From: Diabrotica undecimpunctata
Lineage: Eukaryota; Arthropoda; Insecta; Coleoptera; Chrysomelidae
Direction: 5' to 3'
Assembly (NCBI RefSeq): GCF_040954645.1
Contig: NC_092809.1
Span: forward strand, 68,151,141-68,215,140
DNA: 64,000 bases
Below, in pieces: positions 10,270 to 23,900 of this stretch; positions within the stretch are counted from its first letter, which is position 1, and the number at the start of each line of letters is the position of its first letter. The notes beneath the pieces were generated by a model that ran no database searches, was not told where the DNA came from, and saw only the letters and a program-made list of their open reading frames with translations. The position numbers were made by a program, and so were the translations under genes.

Positions 10270-10830
10270 ATTCATCTACGGATTCATCTACGTTAAATAT
10301 ATATTTTCCGGTTTATGAAGGAGGTTGTGCTCCATCAAGATGTTCTGCAGCAATAAGAAATAGTTTGTAACATTTTTCTTGTTAAACCCATTGATCGTGC
10401 TTATAACTCATTCCGATTTACGGATTAAGAGTTCTGGATTTTGTTTTAAGAATAAATGTAGCCTATCGATTCCGGCAATTTCCTTTTCGTGATTAAACTT
10501 GTGATACAAATTACATTTCTTGGCCAGTGTATATGCCATGGTACGTACTTCTGTTTTAGTTGGTGCAAATCTGAATTTTTGTAATCTTATGATATGATTT
10601 ACCATCTTTTCTCACATGCCTGTTTTAAGACAGGTGGCCTACCTAAAGACTGTTTTGTAAAGCACCTTTTGCTATTTTTCTTTTCAGCGTTGACGATGGA
10701 ACGCCAAACTCCTTTTATGCTTCATACAGGCTTATTTCATTTTGTACTGCTTTTATGGCATCTTTAAGTTGCTCTTCTGGCCAGTCAGCACAGATGGATC
10801 CATTTCGCCTTTAATAAAACGTAAGCATCT
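10270..10830 (-). pseudogene. pogo-like transposase, N-terminal relic
   Basis: Read on the minus strand from about 10800: a psq-type helix-turn-helix (W-EEQLKDAIKAVQ ... FGVPSSTLKRKI), stops, a CENP-B-type segment (GIDRLHLFLKQNPEL, within 10605-10408), then an IYNVDE-like area near 10300. The order matches pogo/Tigger transposases. Several stops and frame changes interrupt it, and the DDE core after the first acidic region is missing where the RTE-like LINE sequence begins. Confidence 0.6.
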
Positions 10831-10869
10831 TTGCCTGGAATAATGTTAATAGAAGTTTTATGTATACCA

Positions 10870-12885
10870 AGAAATGCGATCACAGTTTGTTTTTTTTATC
10901 ACTCACAAACCAAAGCAAATCGGACCAAACCAAACAAAAAAAAAAATTGACTTTCTAGGTTATATTGTATATAAACAGTCTAAGAAAGCAGAACATACCG
11001 AAAAATAATTCGCAAATCTGAAGCAATGTCTACAAATTTATGCATTGTATAAAAATTATTGAACACCGGAAACAATTTTGCACAAATTACTTATGGTTTT
11101 TAAAACGGGGCTAGTTTTCACAACGTGCAACGTACCAGGAAAAGAGCATTTCACCCGATTTACCATATCACCCTGAATTACCTTATAGCTTTTCTGTGTT
11201 TCGGTAAATACGTGCATCCTTGTTTTTTATTAAATTTAACAGTATAATAAATTTGCATTTAACAGTTAAAGTTTTAGAATATATATTCAAATGTAGGCTA
11301 ATTTGAAACGATCCGATCCTGCATAATGACGATGTCTGGTTTCTTATTCAAGATAAGAGTAAATGCATTTGGAACATTAGCATTTCTATATTGAGAACCT
11401 GAAATATGGTAATATTCTTGAACTTAATGGGGTAGAATTTTTGGTTATTTTGATAAATCTTTGTAAGTCCCAGATTATTCAAAATAAGTATTTAAAATGA
11501 TGCACACTGCTCAAAGTTTTAAACCCGTAACCGCTGATAAGCGAGTAAAAACACGAGATGCGCTCAAAAAGGGGTCGGCATTTTATTACCTTTTAAATTG
11601 GTACATCAAATATTAAAAGGCACATTAAAAGAAATTGTATAACCTTTTATTTTACATGTACTAACGTAGATATCTATAAATTCTTATAGTCGAGGATATA
11701 AAGCACTAAAATCGCCTAAACCTCTAACTTTTTTAAAGTAAGAAGGATCGTTAGGAAACTATTTGCATTCAATTTGGGATAGCTTCAGGAAAATTCCTTA
11801 TCACTTGGCATGAGGGACAAATGAAAATTGCATTGTTGTAGGCGAAAAATGCATTTTCCAAAATGCATCTCAAAGTGTTCAAAAAAAAATTCACCACTCA
11901 GAAACTAATTATGGAAATGAGTTCAATTTTCATGCTTGAGGGTTTTTGAGGTCGCTGAATTCGAATATTGGGTTAGCCAAGCTGTAAGAAGTACCTAGTG
12001 TCTTGTATCTACGTTGTCTCTAGAAATTTTATGGAAATTCGTCATAAAATTTGTTGAAACTTCTTATTCCGGGGTTTTTAAGGTTACTGAGAGTTTTATT
12101 CATGTACTCGCGATTTTGACATCTTAATAATAAAAAATCTAAAAAAATTTTTTTCATAATTCACGCTCTGAATTGAGTTGGCAGCATTTAATATTTTAAT
12201 AAAGAAATTCTTCTGCGCAGTTCAATCCGCTCCCGCCTTTTACCTTCACAAATTCGTGTAACAGTGGTTTATGGATACGTCTAAGCATAGTATACACGTT
12301 TTTTTTTTTAATTATTTTTTTACTACCCAAATTTGTGAGTGTCCAAGTAATTGTGAATAGTTGCAAGTTGCAAAATATTATACTGTAAATACAATAATTC
12401 AAAAGTGGTATTAAACCAAATTGCATTACAATAGTTCATTTTTATTAATTTCATTGATTTAAATATTGTTGCATAAAGATAATTTTATTCGTTCATACTT
12501 AAATTTGAAAATTAAACTTACATTTCTTTTTTTAGATATTTTATAACTGTCATCCTACAAACACAATTTGTACAAACTCCAGCTCCGAGTGACATGTGTG
12601 TTCCAATGGATCAGTGGGACCCACATGTCCGAAGATCAAACCGGTCACTCTCCTTAATGAAGCTGCACCTATCTGACACCCAAGCTATAACCAACCACCC
12701 CTCCCCATCACGGGACATAACGAATGAGGAGGCTCTTGTACTGAGCGTTACTTTGGATACCCTGGGTAAAGAGACATCCTCTGTTTCACTTTTTGTGGTT
12801 AGGCCACCTAATTTTAGGGGTAGCTAGACGAGCTTTTCTCAATATGACTGAATTTATTATTTGACTTGACTTTACTTGTGTCCAA
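10870..12885. other. AT-rich intergenic stretch, nothing recognised
   Basis: About 2 kb with no protein homology that I can see on either strand. The ORF at 12594-12827 (77 codons) shows no recognisable domain and is not supported as a gene. Confidence 0.5.
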
Positions 12886-12889
12886 AAAG

Positions 12890-13610
12890 TGTGTTCTTGT
12901 GTTCCAACACTCGAGAAAGCAGAATGCAGAAGCAGTGCTACCAATTTCTGGCATCAGAGTTAGAAGACCCTGATGCTTTCCAGAGTAACAATTAACAACA
13001 ACCAAGCAGGAAGCTGCAGCTACCTAAGAAAAGAAATGCCAAACGTAAAAACATTTAAAAGAAATAAAAAAAAGATAATGCGAGTAAATAATAAAAGTAA
13101 AATATAATGGCATGTCTCGCAAAACAAGAAAACAAAAAACAGAATAGGTATATTGTTGGAAGCAACCATATACACGTATTTCTGACTATTGGTTGTCTTT
13201 AGTATGGCCCAGCCAAGTTAGAAAAGAAGCATGTGAACTTGGAAAAGAGTTCCTACAGAAGTAATGGGAAAAATTTTTGGTATCAGAGTTAGAAACCCCA
13301 ATGGTTTCCAGGTTTTCGGTTTGTTTTTCACCTACCTTCTGTTTTCTACCTTTCTCAGGTAGCTGAGGCTTCCTCCGTGGCTGTTGTTAGCTGTTGCCCT
13401 GGAAACCACCTTTGTCTTCTAACTCAGTTGCCACAAATTGGTCGCATTGCTTCTGTAGTGATCCTTTCCCAAGTTAAGATGCTCCTTTTCTAACTTGGCT
13501 GCGCCGTAATGAAGATGGCGAATAGTGAGAAATACGTGTATATGGTTGCCTTTCATCGATATACTTATTTGTTTTCCTTTTTGCGAGACATGCCATTACA
13601 TTTTACTTTA
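12890..13610. repeat. Fold-back/MITE family: an inverted pair plus a partial third copy
   Basis: Arms at about 13095-13312 and 13398-13610 are inverted copies of each other, starting and ending in AAGTAAAAT...ATTTTACTT and sharing GGCATGTCTCGC, CAACCATATACACG and AGCCAAGTTAGAAAAG. A third, partial copy in direct orientation lies at about 12905-13030 (CATCAGAGTTAGAAGACC...). No coding is seen. It looks like a non-autonomous inverted-repeat element that has inserted near or next to another copy of its own family. Confidence 0.7.
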
Positions 13611-13928
13611 ACATAATATTAAAATTATGCTATTAGTTTGATGTAGAGATGATTATTGTGTATCAGAAATGATATATATCTCCTGTGCCTATTCTTGTCC
13701 GTTCAAATTATCCACATTTAAGAGATTTGGTCGGTTTATTTGTTGTATGCGTGAGAAATAACAAAGGAAAACGTCTAAGTAGTAGATAGATTTGTATACT
13801 TGGGCTCACTGATAACCAGCCATGGCAATAGCTCCTCGAAATCAAGACTAGCATTGGCCCGATCAGCAACACCTAAATTAATGAAAATATGAAACAACCC
13901 AACAGTAACAAGAAATACTAAGCTCAGG

Positions 13929-14664
13929 TTGATCAATAGTCATAGTCATAGTCATAGTCATAGTCATCTTTATCGATCCTTTAAGACATTCAAAATAAAT
14001 GTATAGGATACGTCACTACAGAATTTAGTATAAAAAACATTAATGTGTATAATACAATATTCACAGTGTAAAAAAAATTGACAAAACATAAAATATGTAA
14101 ATTAACATTTTTACAAGTAAAATATGAAGCTACTGCAGTTTGTCCTCAAGATATTCATTTATAGAATAATATGCTTTTCTTAAGAGTAAATCTTTAACAT
14201 TTTTTTTTAAATTCAGAGATACGTGGTATTTCTTTCACAGTTTTTGGCAAATGATTGTATAAGGTCAGTCCCATAAATCTGAAGCAATTTTGAAATTTGG
14301 ATGTTCTGTGTTTAGGAACTCGTAAAGATTCAGCACTTCTTGTATTGTAATAGTGATTGTCTGAATTTACTGGAAATGTGTTGATTTCCTCTTTGACATA
14401 AAGTAAACATTTATAGATATATAGGCAGTAGAAAGTTAAAATTTGATATTTAATAAAAACTGATTTACAAGACTGTTGATAATCCAAATTAAAAATTTTA
14501 CGGATAATTTTTTTTTTTTGGTTAATGAACACTTTGTTACTATCTACTGAGATCCCCCACAAAATTACATTATAGCACATGTGGCTGTAAGCAAGGCTAT
14601 AATAAACGTTCATTAATGCCGAGATGGGTAGTGTGTTTTTAATTCTAGATATAGAATCTAGATC
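13929..14664 (-). mobile_element. CR1/L2-like LINE, 5'-truncated copy 1
   Basis: The minus-strand LINE 3' end lies at 13929, with a tail of repeated (CTATGA) units instead of poly-A. Sequence matches the longer copy at 46487-49335 until about 14664, where the match stops abruptly, as expected for 5' truncation during target-primed reverse transcription. Confidence 0.8.
14194..14613 (-). pseudogene. LINE pol C-terminal domain (post-RT)
   Basis: 139 codons of the conserved LINE C-terminus (YNVILWG, SCKSVFIKYQILTF, HYYNTRSAESLRVP, GLTLYNHLPKTVKEI). The Trp in ILWG is intact here, whereas the copy at 47 kb has TAG at that codon. The RT domain itself is missing because the copy is 5'-truncated. 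Confidence 0.8.
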
Positions 14665-15465
<801 letters not shown>

Positions 15466-16239
15466 TCTATTTGATCAGCGTTGATGACAAGCGTTTATCG
15501 TTTTTTCAGTTTACTATATATATATATATATATTGGGTATTGTTGTTATATTATTTAATCTAGCCAGATATATAATTTTATCATTCATCATTTATATTTG
15601 TATCACTTCTCCATCAATATTAATATTAACTCTGTTCAGATTCAACAAATATTTTATATACAAAATAAGCATATAAAAACAGGTACCTATTAATTTATAA
15701 TAATATGCCAATCAGTCATTTATAATTAATTGCAATACTAATTGACAGTATCTTTGCTCTAATCTACGGCCAATTTTTGAACATAAATAATTTACTATCC
15801 AGTCGATTATTATTCAAAATTTAATAACTAGAGCTATGTTGCGGAGTAGTTCATTGACATTTTAATATCGAAATAAATTGAAGCCATTAAAACTGTGGGT
15901 GGATTAAGTTTCAAAATCCAGTAGCAAAAATATTAATATTAGATTTTGAAAAGTGTGGTGTTAAGCGACCCGAATTATTCCACCAAATCAAAAAATTATT
16001 TTGGAGATTCGTGAATGTTCATGAAAATGATTCATGAAAATAATAAAACATAAGCGAAACATTAACGAAATGTTTCATCTCAGACATTATTTTGCATAAT
16101 GAAACAAAATAAAAAATTAATCAACGGAAAACTAGAAATTGAAAAAAATATTTAATAACTAAATATATGGAGCTAATAGAAATTTAATTACACGAAAACA
16201 TCAACACATATTATAATAAGACTAAATAAAATCTCAGAA
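15466..16239. other. AT-rich spacer, nothing recognised
   Basis: Contains a short (TA)n tract near 15515-15533 and no supported coding. Confidence 0.5.
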
Positions 16240-16746
16240 TCATTCATACTCGAATTTACAAGAAGAATGAATTTCGATTGAGTGGCACTCAATTCGGATT
16301 TCGAAATGGACTAAGAACACGAAAAGCTCATGTTAACACAACGATGCAGAGACATGAACGTAGATGTATATGCATATTTAAGATTAACGGAACTAGAAAC
16401 CAGAAATAGATGCCTTTAAAGTGTATATTATACAGACGGATGCTGAGAATTACATGCAAACAAAAAGTTACCAACGGTGAGGTACTTCGGCGCATAATTA
16501 AACAAAAAGAATTACTCAGCATAATTAACGAGAAAAAAAAATACAATACTTGGGTCATGTGTTGAGAGGTGAAAGATATGAATTACTCCAAATCATAATG
16601 GAAGTTCAGGGCAAAACATCAGTTGGAAGACGTCAGAACTAGTGGCTGAAAGACCTGAGGAGATGGTTTGACCGCTCATCCACAGAAATCTTTTGTGCAG
16701 CAGTTTCTAAAGCTATAAATACCAACCTTCGAAAGGAGACGGCGTA
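16240..16746 (+). pseudogene. LINE pol relic with internal deletion
   Basis: Plus strand: an RT-entry block (TQFGFRNGLRTR at about 16280-16320, then CRDMNVDVYAY in a shifted frame) is joined directly to the LINE C-terminus (RRMLRIT, VTNGEVLRRI, YLGH-like, GRR...WLK, RWFDRSS). The RT palm between them is deleted. Multiple frameshifts. The C-terminus is the same family as 26361-26438 and 62466-63003. Confidence 0.7.
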
Positions 16747-17173
16747 ATAAGAAGAAAAAGAAGTAAAATCTAAAATAAACAAAGAGTACATCTTGCCAAC
16801 AATAATTGTGTAAATAGTATTTTGACATACACTTACTCTTCTTTTAGTACCATAACATTAGGTGACACAAATTATTTTTATAATTTCATAGTTTTATAAT
16901 TATCAAGATAAGAAACATTACATTTAAGCTGTCTTTTTTTTTCTTTTAACAATATGCTACAAGCATAGTTAATTCTGTAAAATATCGTAAAAAAGATACT
17001 AGCAGTTACTAAGTAGATGCTTCGCCTCGTTTCTACCATACACATGGATTACTATGAAATATACTACAATGCAATATACTACCAAAAGCAATAAAATCGT
17101 CTGACTGGAAGTCTTTTCTCTTCAAAAGCCTCCACAGGCTTCATGTATTATTTTTTTCAGAAAAAAGAACACA
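16747..17173. other. Spacer, nothing recognised
   Basis: AT-rich, no coding or repeat assigned. Confidence 0.4.
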
Positions 17174-17176
17174 TTA

Positions 17177-19451
17177 GGAGTCAGGGGGAAAAATCAAAGT
17201 CCAATTTTGGTCGAAATTGAGATGACGAAGTTTTCTACAGACAAATACATATTACTCTCGGATGGTACGGAGTAAAAGAGAAAAACATTTACAGTCCTTT
17301 TATTACAAATGTTAAATAAAACGGTGAACTGGGGAAGAACCATCATAGTCCGCGCGCTGCTAGGGAATAACCGTCAGGGTCCAAAGACGCCCCCTCTCTG
17401 TCTCAACAGGTAGGGTCAAGTGCAGCATTTCTGTGATTCCCTTTCTTAGTTTAGCGACTTAGTTGGTGTGTTCTAGTTTGCCAGTTAATTATATTTAAAC
17501 AATAGTAAAGCAGTGAATGCATACTGAATAAAATGGAAAGTAGTGGTAGCGATTGAAGTGATGTAGATGTGGAGACTAATGCTATAAAAAAATAAAAACC
17601 GGTTGTGTTCGTGACGTTATGCAACTTCTGAGTCACCACTCATGAGTTCTGGTCAGATTGCAAGTACCACCGTTTTCGTTGTTTTTGGAACGTTAATGAA
17701 GCCGAAAGATGACGCATTTTGACTCAATCCAATAAACTTAATAACTACGACGATCGAAGTCGGTATTTAGGTGGTCTAAAACCGTTCTTCCAGTTATGCG
17801 TCGACGAATTCAAGTGGGTACAGGACATCTTATCTTGCTTTTTATTCCTATTGTGTTGAGAGTGGCCCTGATGGAGAATTCGTGATGTGCAGGTATGCTT
17901 TAAAAAATTCTTATCGATTCATGGAATTTCTGATTTCCTAGTGTAAAGATTTCGAAAGTCACTGGCCTCAACTGGCACTGTACTATTAGACGCTAGAGAA
18001 AAATACGGAAATAGGTCCCAGAAAATTTCTGAAGATACTATCGTCAAAGTGACAGAGTTTATTGGTTCTTTAAAAGGAAAAAAATCGCATTACTCGCGGA
18101 AAACAAGTCAGAAAGCTTATCTCCCTGAAGAACTCAACATAACTAAGTTAAATACTATGTACTTAGAAAAAGATCCCAATAGTAAATTATCGTATGACAA
18201 GTATCGCGAAATTTTTAAAACAAAGTTTAATATTACATTAAATTTTCCTAGAAAAGACACCGGTAACTCTATAAAGGCGGAAATATGTGCCCTTTCGCAA
18301 AAATTTGATGCCAGCAGTAATAAATATACATCCCAAATCATGGAGAAATTACAAAAAAAAAAACGAAAAACAACTCTATCTTGCGAGGAGTGAAAAATTT
18401 TATTCTGTGAAAAGAAAATATCAAACTGTCGTCAAAAGCAATTGATAGCCATAACCATAGACTTCCAAAAAAATTCACCAACCCCTAATATGACCTGAAA
18501 CAATGTCTACTATAAACGGTAACTTAATTTTAAAAGCGACTCTTGTAGAGGGCAAAATAAAAATTACACAGTTTTTCGGCTCCTTTATTTTCTAGTTCAG
18601 ACAAAGGGACGGTTTGAGTTTGTGAAAGTAATGTTTCCCATCAGAGGACATTCCTGTCTAGAGTGATACCGGGACATGAGTTTAATTAATGACAAAGCTT
18701 TTACAGAAACTCCGGATAAATGGAGAGAACTCCTCCGCAACAGCAGAGTGAAACCCAAATTGATTTAAGTGGTGGACTGTGGGAAAAATATCAAATTTAT
18801 GAATTGAACTAAGCATTTCTCCAACGGGTATCCGTATAAATGCCCAATACCTACGAGACCGATTCAAGTGTTGGCAATCAGGAAAAATAGCCTTTAATTT
18901 ATCTTTCACAAGAATACCTATTTTGGGTTATTTGCAAGCTCGCTGTTTGAATGCAAAGTTAAACAAAACCCGTGAAGAACTTTAAAGAAAGCTGATAATA
19001 TAACAACTTTGAAAGTTACTATCCATAATCATCCCGAAGCTTTGAACAATGGCCAACTTCAGGTCAAAGCTGCTAAGGTACAAGATCTTCTCCACTTGAC
19101 CAAATAACGTAATGGAAAACGTAAACTATAAAATTTTTACACTGTTTTACAAGGTACTGAACAGGAGGAATATTCGGAGGAAGAAACATTTTGTGACGCA
19201 GAAGCTTGAAGGTACTGGGAAAGAACGTTCATGGTCCATGCCGGCACACTCAATTTTTTGTATGATGTTTCGCAAATAAAATATTTTTTTGTCTTCTCCT
19301 GTTTTTTACTCTGTGAACATAGCAACGTACTAGTGAAAACATTTACCGAATTATATGGTTGAGATAAAACAATTTGTTTTAATTTGAAACATTAAATTTT
19401 TATACCCATGCAAACTGTTTTTGTCACTCAGATTGTTTTCCCCCTAACTCC
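17177..19451 (+). mobile_element. DNA transposon, family not named, TIR plus TTA duplication
   Basis: Begins GGAGTCAGGGGGAAAA and ends TTTTCCCCCTAACTCC, flanked on both sides by TTA (17174-17176 and 19452-19454). The 2275-bp interior carries one plus-strand transposase-like pseudogene. Short TIRs and a 3-bp duplication are seen directly; the superfamily is not assigned. Confidence 0.7.
17533..19209 (+). pseudogene. Transposase-like protein of an unnamed insect TE family
   Basis: Starts at ATG 17533, with a TGA after seven codons. Recognisable blocks follow in changing frames: a GLNWHCTIR block near 17970, SHYSRKTSQKAYLPEEL in the only long ORF (18049-18393), FNITLNFPRKDTG, then FPIRGHSCL-CDRD near 18640-18680 and a KWRELLRNSRV block near 18720-18755. 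A second member occurs at 63356-64000 with DTCSRCDC and WSDSCGGQNR blocks. I know this protein type as recurrent in insect genomes but cannot name the superfamily. At least five lesions. Confidence 0.65.
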
Positions 19452-19454
19452 TTA

Positions 19455-20938
19455 CTTGGATAATGGTAGAATTCAACGGACATTTCTTCAACAAATTAGG
19501 ATGGCGATATTGCTACCATTTAGAACGTAATATGTCTTGTAATTACTTCCAATCCGAAGGACCACCCACTGGCGTGGGAAATAGGAACACAAGCAGTTCA
19601 AACAATACGTAATTTAATAATTGAATGTTACTACAACTAAGTTAATATCTAGCCAAAGTTTTAGCGCAAGTTCTTTATTGAAATAGCCCCGATCACTGTC
19701 TATACACTGATCCACGACACACTATAAACACTAGCACTGATACAGATTAAAATGTTAACTAAGGACGTTTTCTTATATATGAATAAATTTGATAACTAAT
19801 GAGCGTTCAGCTTTTAACTCTAAGCTATATAACGATAACTACAATGCGCGAGATAAAACTCTAAAAACAAGAAGCGTCCAGCTCAGCTGGGATACAATTT
19901 GATACTAATTACGCGATAGTCTAAAAACTCTTAAACCAAAAATGCGTCGAATTATATCGAATTCGAAACTAAAAAGTAACTAATATGCGAGCGATCAGCT
20001 AAGCTGGGGTACAATATTATACTGACTTAAAATTTCGATTTTCAATACCTGACTATTGCAAGGGATTTGCGAGCGGCGGGGGACAACTTCGATATTTCTA
20101 TACAGAGGTAGGTAAAAACCGACCTTTTGGATTCTTGTCTAACAGAGAAATTTTTTGAAATTGGTCGTAGAAAGTTAATCTACGGGTAAACATATCTTTT
20201 AAATACATTTTCAACTTTCATGAGAAATTAGCTAGGTAGAAGTTAAGAACTGTAAGTTAATTGCTACCAGTGGCGTAGCAACACTTGGATACATTTCTTA
20301 CAGAAATTTATCCAGATAAGATAATTTACAAAAGTTCCAGATGCTACCGGCCAAATAGCAAAACACAAAGGCTAAAGCAGCGGTCACCTATTAGTAAATT
20401 AATAATGTCATATACAAATGGCCTTATAAAAAATAATTCTCAGCTAAATTTTGATAAACTTCTGCTAAAGATTTCTGTTAATTTAATTTTTTTCTTATTT
20501 TATAAACTGGCGTATTATCTTTGATTTAGGTATATAAAAAATTTAAAAATTATCTTTAACATCAGGTGGAATGTTTCGTGTTGTCAAAGAAGAGCTATAA
20601 ACCATAATTTATTCTAAAATAATCCCCCGCACTCAGTAATTCTGGGTGTGAGAACTTAGTTGGATGGTTGGTTTAAGGTTTTATGAAATATAAAAACTAA
20701 CCGCCTCAATTTTATTGTCAAAACAGATTTTGGAGATCTTAAGAGCAGATGTTGAAAATAAATCTGGGTGTTAAAATATTAATAAAGGAATATTTGAATA
20801 CCATATGACTTTTTTATACTTCATATATATAACTTATTAAGGCAGGAATATTCGTCGTTTTATTGTGATTCTGGTTGTTTTAAATAATGGTACACGTGTT
20901 GCTTATGGACTATTTATAGTTTCTAGTAATATGTACAT
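19455..20938. other. Spacer with a weak repeated motif
   Basis: No gene recognised. A degenerate unit recurs: AGCGTTCAGCTTTTAACTC at about 19802, AGCGTCCAGCTCAGCTGGGA at about 19871 and AGCGATCAGCTAAGCTGGGG at about 19991. The last two copies are each followed by TACAAT. Confidence 0.4.
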
Positions 20939-23900
20939 TAGGGTGTCCCGTCTTGGCATAATTTTTTTTTTTAGCTACACTATCTCAGGAGGTATCCAAA
21001 TTTGCGTAATTTTCAAGAGATTATAAAAAATGCACAATAAATACGATACCATGTCACCTTCAGGGTTCTACTAGACTCAGTTTTGTAAATTTTACGTTTG
21101 TACAGACCTAAATCATATATGTACTTCAAATAATACACAAATTAAATTTAAAAGATATTTTATCATTAAAATTAATAAAAAAGGTTCAAAACTACTAAAC
21201 AAACAAAATAGGTCCTACATTGGATATCAAAAACTTAAAATTTGAACTTATTTTTGTGTCCAAAATTTGGCATTTCTGCCCGAGACCCCAACCTGGTTCT
21301 GATAAAGCTATCTCTAGAAGTAGCATCAGTTACATTCTACGAGGCTTCTGTAATCAGTTTAACACATCTTTCCACATATTGTGTGTGACAGGGAAAGTCA
21401 AAAATATCCAAGATTTTATCTTTTACCATGATGTGAAGGTCCTCAGTAGAAATATGCCGAAGATCCGGCGGTGTTGTAACCTGACAATCCTGACATTCGT
21501 GCCACATAATAATATCGGTTTATAATCTTTAGCAGAGAAGTTAATTTTTGGTGTTTTAAATATTCTGCGTTTATCGCTACGTTCAGTTTCTCTAGCTTTT
21601 TTATTTTTCGCCATGCCAGCTCTCTAATGTTATCTCTATCATCAAACAACATACTGACAAGTAAGTTTTCTGGATGGGCAAAAAAGGCATTTCTTTCGAT
21701 AACGGTATCCATAACAGATCTTAGATTTTCAGGTAGATATCAAGAGTACATAATTAGTTGAGAAATATGCTTCGCTCCATCCCCCAAAGACGCTTTTTGC
21801 TTAATTCTGAACCACATCGGAGCATATACTTTACAAGCAATTGTAAATTTTCTGATGGATTAAGGGTACTTACATAAAGTCTGAGTAGACGATTAGCAAT
21901 AATAAGCCATCTGGAGTGCGCCATTTTTCCAGGTTGACCGTTTGCCAATTCAGGAGTACAGAAACCGGTTAATACTGCTTGACATATTTCATATAGATAT
22001 TTTTGATCAGTACTTAATTCGTTGACCACATTTTTTGACAAGTCAGGCAAATTACCATTCACAGCAGAAAAAGTCACGATGGGTTTATTTTTATAAGCAA
22101 CTAACTGTTTTTTAATAGGTCTGGAGTATTCTCTAGGACCCGAAGTAGAACCATCTATGGTCAGGAACAAGTGATGAAACGACAAGCAAACAAACGCACC
22201 ATTGTAACGGTATCTCCAAATACCCTTCTAAATATTGAATTACACCACCCTTCCAGCCAATAATAGTTGCAGTTCCATCACATTCAACGCAAATTACATC
22301 ATCTAAATTCAAAGTTTGACCCTCAAATAAAGTTGTGATCGAAGTAAAAATTCTATTTGCAGTGCCACGACTAGGCGTTGTATGTCCGAAATAAATTAAT
22401 CCGGGTTCTGATAACAATAGGATGTGTTCTTCCAAAATCTCTTTGCGACGGTAACGATTCCCTATTTTCTCATTTATCAGGGTCCTGTCCTTTCGTCCAT
22501 CAAAGTAAATGTTATTTACAACAATACCTGCAACATCTTTTGAAGTATCTCTTCGGGCTTTACATACAGCTCTGTGCATTTTGTTTTTATCAATAACCAG
22601 TGTCAGTCCTTCGGTAAACACCAAACCCACGTCAACCAAAACGGCAGAAGCAACAGCAGCAGCAGATCGCATCGATAAACCGTATCTATCACTGACTTTA
22701 GCAACTGTTGGCAACCGCAACGTATTTCTATTAAACGTGAAAGTCGATGGTGTCTCTGTTGAGAAAGAGTCAGACACTGCTTCTTCATCACAATTTGCGG
22801 ATATCCAATCTGTCGTTTGAGTAGCACACAACTTTTTTGTTGCCCTCATTGATTATTTTATTTTTCTCTGCTGTCGTTTCATGAATCTGCCAGTTTTTTT
22901 CTTAATAACACTGCCTATAATCATTTTCCTGTCATTTCTTTGGTCCAACAGAAAGTCTCTATCATTGATGGGAACTTTTTTATTTTTTAAACATGAACAA
23001 GATTCAATAAAAATACATTTACAAGCAGCAACGTCGAAAAGCTTTTCAGTTGACACTACAAAATACTTCACTTTGTTTTTAAAACTTTTATTTCGTTTGC
23101 TTTTGGGGTGTCTTTTCAAACTGAGGTATTTTTCGAAATAATATTTTAGGAACTGAATAATCCGTTCCTTAGTTACGATTGGAATCGAAGCTTTAATCCA
23201 AATATTATTAACTTCTTCACAAACAATGGTATATATTTCTTAATTGGATGGATCCTTTCCATTATACTTGAATTCATCGTTCTTCACAAATAAAATACAT
23301 TTATAACATCTCTTATAGTTGGTAGCAGTCGATCATCAAGTTCTTTGTAAGATTCCATTATAGAACAATTAGTCCCTCTACGCCTAGAACTGATGATTTA
23401 AAACTCACAAAATCAGCTTTTGACACCAGCACAAACGCAACTGTAATGATGTTGAACGTGGAACGACGTGTCGACCACCCCGAGCCACCTTCTCCTTCTA
23501 CTCGTCTTTCTCCTACCATCAAAGCAGATCTGACGTAACCAAAGTTTACAGAATTCTTTAAACTTTAACGGAACCTATAATACGACGCAGTATTATACAA
23601 TAGTACAGTACAATCTCAATTTATTTTAGTTCAGGAGCCGAAAAAATATTATCACAAAAATGACAATTTTTCCAAACTTTGAAGATCGCTAGAACCCTTA
23701 AGATATATTTTTATTTTATTTTTAAAAATACTGTGATAATCTATTGGCAATTACATAAATCTTAAGAGGTCTTGCATTCAATATTGTTTTATATTTAGTT
23801 TAGGATGCGAAATTAAGTATAGTGAAATATTACCATAAAAATAACAATTTTTCAAAACTTTAAAGTTCGGTAGAACCCTAAAGATATATTGTTAGAATTT

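Larger units (their letters stand above)
6805..10290 (-). pseudogene. RTE-like LINE pol relic, split by a mariner insertion
   Basis: On the minus strand the reverse transcriptase block is open at 8229-7417: a NNYRGISVTS-type block, VDLQKAYDNIP, GLRQGCCISPTLF, and the active-site region reads FADNQAV where FADD is usual. Downstream, 7293-7015 carries a TLLYGAETW-type block and 6996-6805 an IGRRKRGRPRLEW block, both typical of the C-terminus of insect RTE-like LINEs. Upstream, 8429-8190 gives VRKAVMTLKNGKS, then the mariner at 8329-10199 intervenes and LINE-like coding resumes at 10202-10290. Frame changes and stops show it is dead. The endonuclease end is missing. Confidence 0.8.

Noticed and set aside
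12594..12827. 77-codon plus-strand ORF with normal composition
   Set aside because: No recognisable domain and no supporting context; could be part of an unrecognised repeat, but not supported as a gene.
13929..13965. TCATAG repeats considered as an independent microsatellite
   Set aside because: The same repeats occupy the same place at 46487-46503, so they are the LINE 3' tail.
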